A stretch of 20,362 nucleotides of DNA from Bacillota bacterium (GTDB lineage Bacteria; Bacillota; Limnochordia; Darwinibacteriales; Darwinibacteriaceae), in contig JAAZLY010000213.1 of the NCBI GenBank assembly GCA_012799115.1, positions 1 to 20,362 on the forward strand. Reading direction: 5' to 3'. The notes under the pieces were generated by a model. That model was given only the letters and a program-made list of their open reading frames with translations, made no database searches and was not told where the DNA came from. Shown here in pieces: positions 6,988-16,014 of the stretch; the stretch's first letter is position 1, and each line of letters opens with the position of its first letter. The position numbers and the translations under genes are program-made.

Positions 6988-8297
6988 GTTGCATCAAGGA
7001 CTCTATTCTGCAAGTACTGTTGGAGCACTTGGCGAACTGTGGAACCTAGATAGACAATGTTGCCCTTGGCGAGCATGGGGTAGTTTGAACCCTCGCTAGC
7101 CAAGAAATCACTTGTAGCAATGGTATAACTCCGATCTAGATCGATGAGCCTTGGTCCTTGATAATAGTCACTTGGCCGGACAGACTTGATGGCCAGGAGC
7201 TCCGCAACATCGGGTCCGGTAAGCGTAACGACAATCGCTTCGTTGCCGAAGGGCTCCACTGCAAAGACATCGCCCTTGCTGACATCGCCTTGTGGCAGCC
7301 CTGAACGTACCCCTCCTGCATTGTACAGAGCGGCATCTGCGCCGCTGAAATCTAAAAGCGCCTGCATCAGTAGAAGACCCATCCCGTTCTTGGTGAAGCC
7401 CCTTGGGGCGAAACCAATGATCTCTTCCATTTCGAGATCTAGGGCGGCTCCATAGAAGTCGTCGATGGCCTTTAAGGCTGGATGGGGCGGTGTGGTCTCC
7501 AGTACTTCCAGTAACTCGCCCTCTGCCCTGTAATCTCCTTCGGTATGAATCGTGATTTTCCCTAAGTAGCGTGCTGATGAACCAGTTTGGGTGATCAGGG
7601 TATTTCCGATTCTTACTGGGTTGCGTAAGATCGTATGACTATGGCCTCCAATGATGGCCGTGATGTTCGGCACCCTTTGGGCCAAGAGTAAGTCCTCGCC
7701 ATAACCCAGGTGGGATAGGACAATGCAAAGGTCATACGATCCTTCCTGCGACCGGAGAATCTCCCGCAGTGTATCTGCCGGATCAGCGAAGACTAGGCCT
7801 TCAACATTACTAGCAAAGGCCATCTTTGGTGTTGCTGGAGTGGTGAGCCCTACGAGCAGGATCCTGACACCGTCCACTTCTTTGATGAAAAAGGGTGTTA
7901 CCAGCGTAGTTCCATCACTTGTTAAGACATTGGCCGAGAGCCAGGGCATCCCTGAGCTTAAGGATCGCTTTAGTGCGTCAAGTCCGAAATCGAAGTCATG
8001 ATTGCCTAGAGCTAGGGCGTTAAAGCCTAAAGTCAAGACCGATGTCTCTTCTGCCTTACCTTCAAACTCACTAGAGACAGGGGTTCCCGAAAATAGATCG
8101 CCCGCGTCAACCAGTAGCAGATCCGGGTGGATATCCCGGAGTTCAGCTACCATGGTTGCGATTTGCGCCAAGGACTCTCCATGCAAATCATTGGTATGGA
8201 GGATGATAATTTCCTGGCCTTGCCCCAGTGCGGGAAAGGAGGCGATCCAAAGGACAATGAAGAGGACAAGAACCCTTTGTGCTCTAGATTTAGGCAT
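6966..8297 (-). CDS. Secreted 5'-nucleotidase / UshA-like metallophosphoesterase
   Basis: A 443-residue two-domain enzyme that removes phosphate from extracytoplasmic nucleotides or related phosphoesters. After a signal peptide (MPKSRAQRVLVLFIVLWIAS then FPALGQG), the calcineurin-like domain shows Asp37 and His39 in HTNDLHG, Asp64 in VDAGDLFSGTP, Asn99-His100 in ALGNHDFDFG, a His in SHLGYG and IGGHSH. The C-terminal substrate-binding domain has NAGGVRSGLPQGDVSKGDVF and EPFGNEAIVVTLTG. It is shorter than UshA but complete. The ATG at 8297 is chosen because AAGGAG lies 7 nt upstream and the signal peptide then begins with a short basic segment. The preceding GH65 gene overlaps it by 8 nt (ATGCCTAA), implying translational coupling. 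No lipobox or LPXTG anchor is seen. Substrate is unproven. Confidence 0.92.
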   Translation of the reverse strand: MPKSRAQRVLVLFIVLWIASFPALGQGQEIIILHTNDLHGESLAQIATMVAELRDIHPDLLLVDAGDLFSGTPVSSEFEGKAEETSVLTLGFNALALGNHDFDFGLDALKRSLSSGMPWLSANVLTSDGTTLVTPFFIKEVDGVRILLVGLTTPATPKMAFASNVEGLVFADPADTLREILRSQEGSYDLCIVLSHLGYGEDLLLAQRVPNITAIIGGHSHTILRNPVRIGNTLITQTGSSARYLGKITIHTEGDYRAEGELLEVLETTPPHPALKAIDDFYGAALDLEMEEIIGFAPRGFTKNGMGLLLMQALLDFSGADAALYNAGGVRSGLPQGDVSKGDVFAVEPFGNEAIVVTLTGPDVAELLAIKSVRPSDYYQGPRLIDLDRSYTIATSDFLASEGSNYPMLAKGNIVYLGSTVRQVLQQYLQNRVLDATKKEGVL

Positions 8298-10605
8298 TCG
8301 TATTCTCCTTGCGAACTGTCTCTCCACGACTCAATGTAACCGGTTGCGTAAAATGGAAAAATAAACAAGAGTCGCCCTGCAATAGGGTATAGGAGGTGTG
8401 TTTGCTCGTAACTTTAACGTCGAGTTGTGCGCCCTTGAACTTGACTTTAAAGCTGTAACTCTGCCATTTTTCCGGCAAGAAAGGCTTGAAGTTCAACACT
8501 CCCCGGAATGTGCGCATACCGGCAAACCCGTTGACTACACCCATCCAAGAACTAGCCATGCACGCGGTATGGAGTCCCTGCCAAGCATTCCGATTGTAAT
8601 CATCGAGATCGAGGCGGACAGTCTGGAGAAAGTAATTGTAGGCAAATTCTTCATAGCCTAGTTCTGCTGCAATGATACTGTAGATGGCTGGCGAAAGGGA
8701 AGAATCATGGGTCGTTTTTGGCTCATAATAGTCGAAGTTGGCTCGTTTTTCCTCAATAGTAAATTGGTCGCCCAAGAGGAACATGAGCAAAATCACATCC
8801 GCCTGTTTGATCAACTGATAGCGCCAAATCACCAGAGGGTGCCAGTTGGCTACTAAGGGTATTTCATCTTGGGGGATGGAATCAATGTCAATGGGATCCT
8901 TGTCGACGAAGGAATCATCTTGAGGATGAATCCCAAGCTTGGCGTTAAAGGGAAGGTACATCTGATCAGCACATTTTTGCCACAGGGCAAATTCTGCTTC
9001 GTCGAGATTGAGTCTCTTAATGAGACGTGTAAACTCCTCTGGGTAGTCCTTCATCAAGATATCCCGCGCTCTTAATGCGGTCTCTAGATTGAACTTGGCC
9101 ATGTAATTTGTGTAGCAGTTGTTGTTTACCCCTGGTTTATACTCGTCGGGGCCACAAACCTCGTTAATGCAGTATTTTCCGCCGCGCGACTCCAAGAACA
9201 CGCCTCGATGGGCCCAGCAGCGGGCGGTCTCAAAGAGGATCTCTGCACCCATTTCTGCCAAGAAATCTAGATCTTCCGTCGCTTCGATGTACTTGTGGAT
9301 TGAGTACGCTACCGCCGCATTGATGTGATACTGCACGGTGGAACCAAGGAAGTTCCCAGACGCCTCGTGGCCGTTGATCGTACGCCAAGAGTAGAGGGCG
9401 CCCTGGTCGCGCATACGCCTGGCATTGAGCCTTGCTGCATCCAAGATACTATAGCGGTACTCCAAGAGCTTGCGAACGAGACCGGGTTGACTGTAGAGGA
9501 AAAATGGGATGATGTACGTTTCTGTATCCCAGAAATAGTGGCCTTCATAGTATTCTCCACTTAACCCCTTGGCAGCAACATTCGTTCTTCCATCGCGCCC
9601 TGTGGAATGGAGTAGCTGCAGAGCGTTAAAACGCATGCCTTGCTGTAAAGCAAGATCTCCTTCGATCTCAACATCTGTATCTTCCCAATACTTCCTAAGG
9701 AACTCCACGTGATCCTTTCGGCCGCGGGCATAGCCCTGTTCGGCGCATCTTCCAACTAAGCGCTCCAGAAAATTACCCAGCTGTTCTTCGGCAACTTCCC
9801 TTGACGAACCGACGGCGATGAACTTCTCCAATGTAATGGTCTCCTCGGCTTTTGCCTGAAAACGAGCTAAAAAGTTAAGACCATGGGGGGAAGAGGAGCC
9901 CATGATTGACGTAGCCGGTTTTGCGGTATGGGTGACGGCGCAGCCAACGGAAATTCCGCTGTTCTTCGTGCGGGAGATTAATACTCCACTTTCGTTGGTT
10001 AGTTTGGTGGAGACAATCTTGAGTGCTGGCTCCCTAAGATGGTGATAGTTACGGACTGCTCCATCTACCGTTGAGCGCAGAGTGATCGTTCCAGAGAAGT
10101 TGAGTGGTGTGACTGAGCAGCGCAAAAAAGCGAGATGCTGATTGGCATGGGAAATAAACCGCTCAAAAACGATTTTCAGACAACGCCCCTTCGGGCTAGT
10201 CCAGACAAACTCGCGCTCTAGAACGCCTTCCTTAAGGTCGAGGGTTCTGGAATAATCCTCGACAACTCCACTAAACATCGAGAGTTCTTCACTATCGACA
10301 AGGATTTTCAGTCCCTTCCAATCGGTGATATTGATCATCGATTGGTATTCGGAGGGTTGTCTGGCCATGAATTCTCCGTAGATAATGGGTTCAGTTTCGT
10401 AGATTCCGTTTATGTAGGTTCCGGGTGTGGAGGGAATGTGCTCAGGTAAGCCCTCTTCGAAGGTTCCTCTCAAGCCCATATAGCCATTGCCGAGGGAGAA
10501 AATCGATTCGTTACGGTGGTTATACTCTGCCTTGAACTCGGTTTCCACTACCTTCCAGGGATCAAAGGGATAGATAGATGGTCTGTTCTGGTGAAATTTT
10601 CTCAT
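8290..10605 (-). CDS. Glycoside hydrolase family 65 disaccharide phosphorylase
   Basis: A 771-residue cytosolic enzyme of the inverting GH65 family, which phosphorolyses alpha-glucosides to beta-glucose 1-phosphate and sugar. An N-terminal beta-sandwich (SLGNGYMGLRGTFEEG near residue 35) is followed by the (alpha/alpha)6 barrel. Glu488 in CGPDEYKPGVNNN lies at the position of the general acid, and THDSSLSP (632-639) is the phosphate-binding loop. YYEGHYFWDTETYIIPF is also a family signature. The segment IHPQDDSFVDK followed by HPLVIWRYQLIKQADV resembles nigerose- or kojibiose-type phosphorylases more than maltose phosphorylase, but substrate cannot be fixed by eye. The ATG at 10605 has AAGGAG 6 nt upstream. 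The open frame continues upstream to 10848, but that part overlaps the divergent glycosyltransferase gene and is rejected. First gene of a two-gene leftward operon with the 5'-nucleotidase. Confidence 0.93.
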   Translation of the reverse strand: MRKFHQNRPSIYPFDPWKVVETEFKAEYNHRNESIFSLGNGYMGLRGTFEEGLPEHIPSTPGTYINGIYETEPIIYGEFMARQPSEYQSMINITDWKGLKILVDSEELSMFSGVVEDYSRTLDLKEGVLEREFVWTSPKGRCLKIVFERFISHANQHLAFLRCSVTPLNFSGTITLRSTVDGAVRNYHHLREPALKIVSTKLTNESGVLISRTKNSGISVGCAVTHTAKPATSIMGSSSPHGLNFLARFQAKAEETITLEKFIAVGSSREVAEEQLGNFLERLVGRCAEQGYARGRKDHVEFLRKYWEDTDVEIEGDLALQQGMRFNALQLLHSTGRDGRTNVAAKGLSGEYYEGHYFWDTETYIIPFFLYSQPGLVRKLLEYRYSILDAARLNARRMRDQGALYSWRTINGHEASGNFLGSTVQYHINAAVAYSIHKYIEATEDLDFLAEMGAEILFETARCWAHRGVFLESRGGKYCINEVCGPDEYKPGVNNNCYTNYMAKFNLETALRARDILMKDYPEEFTRLIKRLNLDEAEFALWQKCADQMYLPFNAKLGIHPQDDSFVDKDPIDIDSIPQDEIPLVANWHPLVIWRYQLIKQADVILLMFLLGDQFTIEEKRANFDYYEPKTTHDSSLSPAIYSIIAAELGYEEFAYNYFLQTVRLDLDDYNRNAWQGLHTACMASSWMGVVNGFAGMRTFRGVLNFKPFLPEKWQSYSFKVKFKGAQLDVKVTSKHTSYTLLQGDSCLFFHFTQPVTLSRGETVRKENTNA

Positions 10606-10729
10606 AGTCAGCTCCTTCAAACAGTTCTCATTTTCTATTTGGCGATATTCTCTCAATCTCCTTCTCTCTAATAATAGGGGTTCGTTCGGGGTATCCTGAT
10701 GAAAGAGAGATTTCAGGTGGTGAGCTGAA
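10606..10729. promoter_or_regulatory. Divergent promoter region of the alpha-glucan genes
   Basis: A 124-base gap from which the GH65 operon reads left and the glycosyltransferase operon reads right, so both must start here. AT-rich TAATAAT (10669-10675) is the only -10-like string on the plus strand and has no good -35. No strong inverted repeat was found. Shared control of both operons is an inference from position. Confidence 0.4.
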
Positions 10730-11998
10730 TTGAAGATATTGATGCTGACTTGGGAGTATCCCCCGAGAGTGGTCGGGGGTCTGGCTCGTGCTGTTGCGGA
10801 CCTGTCCCAAGCGCTGGTAGCAGAGGGGCATGAGGTGTCGGTAGTCACAGGGGATTGGCCCGAAAGTGAACAAACGGAGTATGTAGGTGGGGTGCGAGTT
10901 TACCGGGTTAACCAATTCTTTCCCAAGCCGATGGATTTTTTGGATGAGGTACACTTTATGAACTACCACTTGGTGCAAAAGGGCTCAGATCTCCTGCATC
11001 ATGTGGATTTTGATTTGATTCACGCACATGACTGGATGGTAGCACCAAGTGCAAAGGTACTGAAACACGCTTTTCAAAAGCCCTTGGTGTGCACGATTCA
11101 TGCAACAGAGTGGGGGCGCAACAATGGTCTCCACACGGACTTGCAGCGCCACATTAGTGACCTGGAGTGGTGGCTTACCTATGAATCGTATCGGGTTATT
11201 TGCTGTAGCGAGTACATGCGCGAAGAGCTCCGAAGGATCTTTCAGGTGCCGGAAGACAAGCTCAGTGTCATACCCAACGGAGTGCAGGCAGATGACTTTG
11301 CGAAGGTCCATGACAATCTGGATGCGTGGCGCAACAACTGGGCTACACCAGAGGAGGAAATCGTCCTCTATGTGGGACGACACGTGTTTGAAAAAGGTAT
11401 TGATCTCTTGCTTTCGGCAGCTCCCAAAGTTCTTTCGTATCGACCCCAGGCTAAGTTTATCATCGCGGGTAAGGGTCCTATGTCTGATGAATTAAAGCGA
11501 CAAGCCTGGGATTTGGGACTGGGCGAAAAAGTCCATTTTCCTGGTTTCGTTGATGATTTGACCCGAAACAGCCTATACAAACTGGCAGATGTTGCAGTCT
11601 TCCCCAGTCGCTACGAACCATTTGGCATTGTTGCCCTAGAGGCCATGGCAGGCCAAGCCCCAGTTGTCGTCAGCGATGTTGGAGGCTTCAGAGAGACCGT
11701 CGAGCATGGCCAGAATGGTCTCACCTTTTATACAGGTAATGCAAACTCCCTAGCGGACAATATTCTTCATATTCTAGGAGACAAGGCTCTTGCCCAAACT
11801 CTTAACACTAGGGCTGCTCAAGATCTCAAGGAACGATTCGATTGGCGTCAGATTGCCAAGCAGACGGTGGAGTGTTTCAAACAGGTTGCACCAAAGCCCC
11901 ATGAAAACAAGGCGTTTTATGATCGATACCAGTTAACGAGGACATTTGTGGAGAGGGGGGGACAGGCGCGTGAAAGCAATAATCATGGCAGGTGGTGA
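10730..11998 (+). CDS. GT4 glycosyltransferase, glycogen/glucan-synthase-like
   Basis: A 422-residue GT-B fold enzyme expected to transfer a sugar from a nucleotide donor with retention. The N-terminal half has EYPPRVVGGLARAVADL (about 9-25), the glycine-rich donor/acceptor loop typical of glycogen-synthase-like GT4 enzymes, and LIHAHDWM. The C-terminal half has YVGRHVFEKG (Arg217, Lys222) and the E-x7-E signature, Glu296 to Glu304, in RYEPFGIVALE. Absence of a signal or membrane segment implies a cytosolic enzyme. The start is TTG at 10730 (MKILMLTWEYPP) with AGGTGG about 10 nt upstream. Its end overlaps the next gene by 29 nt. Together with the downstream nucleotidyltransferase and alpha-glucan phosphorylase, a role in making an intracellular alpha-glucan or glucoside is likely. 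Donor (ADP-, UDP- or GDP-sugar) is not known. Confidence 0.88.
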   Translation: MKILMLTWEYPPRVVGGLARAVADLSQALVAEGHEVSVVTGDWPESEQTEYVGGVRVYRVNQFFPKPMDFLDEVHFMNYHLVQKGSDLLHHVDFDLIHAHDWMVAPSAKVLKHAFQKPLVCTIHATEWGRNNGLHTDLQRHISDLEWWLTYESYRVICCSEYMREELRRIFQVPEDKLSVIPNGVQADDFAKVHDNLDAWRNNWATPEEEIVLYVGRHVFEKGIDLLLSAAPKVLSYRPQAKFIIAGKGPMSDELKRQAWDLGLGEKVHFPGFVDDLTRNSLYKLADVAVFPSRYEPFGIVALEAMAGQAPVVVSDVGGFRETVEHGQNGLTFYTGNANSLADNILHILGDKALAQTLNTRAAQDLKERFDWRQIAKQTVECFKQVAPKPHENKAFYDRYQLTRTFVERGGQARESNNHGRW

Positions 11999-14333
11999 AG
12001 GTACACGACTGAGACCCCTTACCTGCACTCTTCCCAAACCCATGGTCCCTATTCTCAATCGACCGATGATGGAACACATTCTTAATCTCCTCAAACGACA
12101 TGGCTTTAAAGATGTGGCCAGTACACTTTGGTACCTTCCCGATGATGTGACTTCTCATTTTCACGATGGAGCGGACTTTGGCGTCTCCATGGCTTACTTC
12201 ATCGAACGGGAGCCCTTAGGGACGGCTGGAAGTGTCAAGAACGCATCGACGTTTCTCGATGACACCTTCGTCGTTGTGAGCGGTGATGCCCTTACAGATA
12301 TCAACCTTACCGAAGCTATTGACTTTCACAAAGCGAAGGGTTCCATGGCAACACTCGTACTTACTAGTGTTGCGAATCCTCTCAGCTATGGAGTGGTATT
12401 GACCGCAGAGGATGGACGCATTAAGCAGTTCTTGGAAAAACCCACATGGAGCCAAGTCTTCAGTGACACGGTAAATACGGGCATCTACATATTGGAGCCA
12501 GAGGTGTTGGAACTTGTGAGTCCTGGTAAGAAAGTCGATTTTAGCCAAGATGTTTTCCCAGAGCTTCTGCGGCGCAAGGCACCCCTGTATGGATATGTGG
12601 CCTCTGGGTACTGGTCCGATGTGGGTAACTTAGAGGTGTATCGACAGGCTCAAAAAGACTGCCTGGATGGACGGGTACAGATAGAGTTACCTACTCCCCA
12701 AGGGAACAATGTTTTTATCGAAGATGATGTCAAAATCCATGAGAGTGCCAAGATCGAAGGACCAGTCTACATTGGCAAGGGTGCCAGAATTGGTGCCTTC
12801 GCCTATGTGGGGCCCTACACAGTGATTGGCCAATACAGCCAGGTTGATGCACATGCCAATCTCAAACAGACTTCGCTTTGGTCTGGCGTGAAGTTGGGTA
12901 GCCGTAGCCAACTGCGGGGTTGTGTCTTGGCGAAAGACGTGTTGGTGGAAAAGGAAAGCGAGATTTATGAAGGGGCCGTCCTTGGCCCGAAGGTCCGGGT
13001 TGGTGCAATGTCCACGATTTCTCCCAATGTCAAAGTATGGCCGGAAAAGATCATACTAAGTGGCACGAGATTGCGGCACTCTTTGGTCTGGGGCAGTCAA
13101 GAGCAGAGACCGATTTTCTCTAAGCATGGTATAGCAGGGGATATTAGGGGAAATCTTTCTCCCGAAACCCTAGTCCAGCTGGGGTTAAGTTATGCTGCTT
13201 TCCTCGGTCGGCAGAGAAGGGTCTTAATCACCAGTGACTACTCCAAGGTGGCGGAACTTGCCAAACGCGCCCTAATTGTTGGCCTTAGAGGTGGTGGGCT
13301 TGATACCCGCGATGGCGGCGAAGTGGCAGGTCGAATAACCAGGTTTGCCGTGCAAGAGATGGGTCTAGATGGAGCTTTGCATGTGGGCGTGTCAGAGTCT
13401 GATCCAAACTTCGTCTTCATGGAGTGCTGGGATGAACGTGGTCGTTTGCTCTCGAAGGGAGAGCAAAGGAAGCTTGAGGGGATTTTCGTTCGAGAAGACT
13501 ATCCCCGGTTTGGGGCTGAGGATCTCGGCGACTTTATTCAGGTAGCCGGCTTGAAGAAACGATACCTACAGCGCCTGGCCAGGTACTATCCCAGTGGATC
13601 GCCCCAATTTCCGGTGGGCTTACTTGTCGAGCCTCCCACCGATCCCTTTGGAGAGATGGTAAGAGACTTTCTTATCAAGAGCGGATATCGTGTAATGTTG
13701 GACCGAGTTGAGGGAGTTCCTACCATCGTCGTGAAGAACCAGAGTTGGTTCTTCCAGGACGAGAAGGGCCTTCGCCTCTCGACTCAAGATTGGTGGAAGG
13801 GATTTGTTCATGCCCTCAAGAGGCGTGAAAAAACGGCAATAGCCGTGCCCCTCCACCTTTCTGAAGCAGTTGCTGAGACCGCACGGGAGCAGGGGCTTGA
13901 TGTGTGTTGGACCAAGATGGAGGCTCCCTTTTGGATGGAGGTGGCCAACGAGTTGGGTAACTCGTTTGTAGAAGACAATCTGGAGATCTTCCCCCATATT
14001 GAGCCGCTGGCCAGTATCGGCGAGCTCCTTTCCTTCGTGAGTGCCACCCAGACGCCCTTGAGTTCCTGGCAGGGAACGTCATCGATTGCCCAGACCGAAG
14101 TGCACTGTCCTTGGGATGATAAGGGGCGGGTGATGCGCAAACTCATTGAGAGCTCTGATCCTGAACGAACCCTGTATCTAGAGGGAGTCAAAGAACGCCG
14201 CGATGACGGCTGGGTTCTGGCGGTTCCTGATGGTGATGAACCGATATTCAGGCTATATGGCGAGGCAGGAAGTGGTTCTGCTGCAAGCCTCATTGAACAC
14301 TATGTTGACATGATCAAAAGGCATCAAAGATAG
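11970..14333 (+). CDS. Sugar-1-phosphate nucleotidyltransferase fused to degenerate phosphohexomutase domain
   Basis: A 787-residue three-part protein. Residues 1-235 are a nucleotidyltransferase with the intact loop AGGEGTRLRPLT, LPKPM (Lys23) and SGDALTD (Asp106), plus EKP and NTGIYI blocks. It most resembles GDP-mannose/NDP-sugar pyrophosphorylases. Residues about 250-380 are hexapeptide (left-handed beta-helix) repeats. Residues about 386-787 follow the phosphomannomutase/phosphoglucomutase layout, but every catalytic loop is altered: HGIAGDIRGN at the N-terminal loop, GVSESDPNF (473-481) where the phosphoserine loop TASHNP belongs, VKNQSW (588-593) where DGDADR binds metal, and PDGDEP (753-758) for the phosphate loop SGTEP. 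So the last domain is probably inactive as a mutase. The start is GTG at 11970, just after a G-rich ribosome site, and gives MKAIIMAGG; the gene overlaps the GT4 gene by 29 nt. Its product may supply the donor for that enzyme. Confidence 0.92.
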   Translation: MKAIIMAGGEGTRLRPLTCTLPKPMVPILNRPMMEHILNLLKRHGFKDVASTLWYLPDDVTSHFHDGADFGVSMAYFIEREPLGTAGSVKNASTFLDDTFVVVSGDALTDINLTEAIDFHKAKGSMATLVLTSVANPLSYGVVLTAEDGRIKQFLEKPTWSQVFSDTVNTGIYILEPEVLELVSPGKKVDFSQDVFPELLRRKAPLYGYVASGYWSDVGNLEVYRQAQKDCLDGRVQIELPTPQGNNVFIEDDVKIHESAKIEGPVYIGKGARIGAFAYVGPYTVIGQYSQVDAHANLKQTSLWSGVKLGSRSQLRGCVLAKDVLVEKESEIYEGAVLGPKVRVGAMSTISPNVKVWPEKIILSGTRLRHSLVWGSQEQRPIFSKHGIAGDIRGNLSPETLVQLGLSYAAFLGRQRRVLITSDYSKVAELAKRALIVGLRGGGLDTRDGGEVAGRITRFAVQEMGLDGALHVGVSESDPNFVFMECWDERGRLLSKGEQRKLEGIFVREDYPRFGAEDLGDFIQVAGLKKRYLQRLARYYPSGSPQFPVGLLVEPPTDPFGEMVRDFLIKSGYRVMLDRVEGVPTIVVKNQSWFFQDEKGLRLSTQDWWKGFVHALKRREKTAIAVPLHLSEAVAETAREQGLDVCWTKMEAPFWMEVANELGNSFVEDNLEIFPHIEPLASIGELLSFVSATQTPLSSWQGTSSIAQTEVHCPWDDKGRVMRKLIESSDPERTLYLEGVKERRDDGWVLAVPDGDEPIFRLYGEAGSGSAASLIEHYVDMIKRHQR

Positions 14334-14345
14334 GAGAGATAGTAC

Positions 14346-16004
14346 ATGGTAGCTATTCCCCAACCAAAAGTAGCGTTCTTTTGTATGGAGTACGGATTAG
14401 ACGAATCATTTTCGATATACTCGGGCGGTTTAGGGGTGTTAGCAGGGGATATCTTGAAGACGGCCCGAGATATGAAGTTGCCCTTTGTGGGGATCGGCAT
14501 CCTGTGGAACGAGGGATACTCGGATCAATACTTAGACAAGAATGGCTATCCTCAACATTCCAGACAGAACTACGATCGTGCTCACTTGGAGGATACAGGT
14601 GTGACAGTGAATCTCTGGATTCGGGGTGAGGAGGTTACCTGCAAGGTTTGGAAGACCCAGGCCTTTGGCAATGCACCTCTTTATCTACTCGACACAGATC
14701 TGCCAGACACATCTCATGGCTGGATTACACGCCAGCTTTATGCCAGCTCTCCGCAGGAACGCGTGGCGGCCGAGATGGTTTTGGGTATTGGCGGTGTACG
14801 CGCTTTGAAGCAACTAGGCTTTCAGCCAGATATTTATCACCTTAATGAGGGGCACGCTGTCTTCGCGGGGCTGGAACTCATTCGGGAAAAGATGTCTCGG
14901 GGAGCAGACTTTCATCGCGCTTGGGAGGAGACCCGTCAGCAGATCGTCTTTACCACCCATACGCCAGTGATGGCTGGTAACGAAGAACATGATCATGGCT
15001 TGCTCAAGCACATGGGAGCTTGGGTTGGCTTGGAGTATGACCAGGTTGAACAACTCGGTGGGAATCCTTTTAATATGACCGTGGCCGGACTGCGTCTCAG
15101 CTACATATCGAATGCGGTTTCTCAGCTTCACGGTGCTACCGCCCGTGCAATGTGGAGGGGCAATCCGGGAGCTTCCCCCATTATCAGTATCACCAATGGT
15201 GTTCATGTAGACACCTGGCAGCATGAGCAGATCAAGCAGACCTATAACGTGCAGGGTAACCTTTGGAAGACACATCTTCAGCTCAAAAAGAAGCTTTTTG
15301 ACGAGATCGAGAATCGAACGGGAGTGGTTCTGGATCTGGACGCGCTCACCATCGGCTTTGCCCGCCGGGCTGCAGCCTATAAACGGAGTGGCTTGATTTT
15401 CCATAAGCCCCATGTGATCGAGCCTCTGTTGAAAGATCGTACCATTCAGTTGGTCTTTTCGGGGAAAGCCCATCCAGAGGATGAATGGGGGAAACGGATT
15501 GTTGCTAATATCGCGGAGATGGCCTACAAGTTCCCTGACAGCGTCGTCTTTCTCGAAAACTACAACATGGAACTGGGGCGAATCCTTACCTCGGGTTGTG
15601 ATGTCTGGCTAAATACACCGCAAAGACCGTTAGAAGCATCGGCTACGTCGGGAATGAAGGCTGCCTTGAATGGGGTGCTAAATCTCAGTGTCTTAGATGG
15701 TTGGTGGGTGGAGGGCTGTCTCCATGGCGTGACAGGCTGGCAATTCGGTGGGGGATACGAGGGACCAGAGCAAAGGATGGTGGACGCTCTATCGCTTTAT
15801 GAAGTCCTCCTCGATGAGGTTATTCCCATGTATTACGAGGACCGCTCTCGCTGGCAAGAGATGATGCGAGCCAGCATCTCTATGGCGCTACACCGCTTCT
15901 CCTCGAAACACATGCTCACAGAGTACAATAACTTGATGTACCAACCGTCTACGACCTTGCGCAAAATCAAGCACGATGTGGCCAATGCCATGGCAATTCA
16001 GTAA
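14346..16004 (+). CDS. glgP: Alpha-glucan phosphorylase, short GT35 form
   Basis: A 552-residue PLP-dependent enzyme that releases glucose 1-phosphate from alpha-1,4-glucans. The N-terminus carries VAFFCMEYGLDESFSIYSGG and GVLAGDILK. PLP would be bound at Lys438 in EASATSGMKAALNGVLNLSV, followed by LDGWWVEG. Relatives usually read EASGTSGMK, so Gly to Ala at 433 is a small change next to the cofactor loop. Other blocks are NEGHAVF, FTTHTPVMAGNEEHD and ITNGVHVDTW. It corresponds to the short bacterial class (about 550 residues, versus about 850 when the DUF3417 N-terminal domain is present). The ATG at 14346 has AGGAGA upstream and begins 12 nt after the nucleotidyltransferase fusion gene, so it is the third gene of that operon. 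A hairpin follows. Confidence 0.94.
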   Translation: MVAIPQPKVAFFCMEYGLDESFSIYSGGLGVLAGDILKTARDMKLPFVGIGILWNEGYSDQYLDKNGYPQHSRQNYDRAHLEDTGVTVNLWIRGEEVTCKVWKTQAFGNAPLYLLDTDLPDTSHGWITRQLYASSPQERVAAEMVLGIGGVRALKQLGFQPDIYHLNEGHAVFAGLELIREKMSRGADFHRAWEETRQQIVFTTHTPVMAGNEEHDHGLLKHMGAWVGLEYDQVEQLGGNPFNMTVAGLRLSYISNAVSQLHGATARAMWRGNPGASPIISITNGVHVDTWQHEQIKQTYNVQGNLWKTHLQLKKKLFDEIENRTGVVLDLDALTIGFARRAAAYKRSGLIFHKPHVIEPLLKDRTIQLVFSGKAHPEDEWGKRIVANIAEMAYKFPDSVVFLENYNMELGRILTSGCDVWLNTPQRPLEASATSGMKAALNGVLNLSVLDGWWVEGCLHGVTGWQFGGGYEGPEQRMVDALSLYEVLLDEVIPMYYEDRSRWQEMMRASISMALHRFSSKHMLTEYNNLMYQPSTTLRKIKHDVANAMAIQ

Positions 16005-16014
16005 CACAAAAAAT

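Noticed and set aside
10606..10848. N-terminal extension of the GH65 protein by 81 residues
   Set aside because: It overlaps the divergent GT4 gene, is low-complexity and unlike the family; AAGGAG precedes the ATG at 10605.
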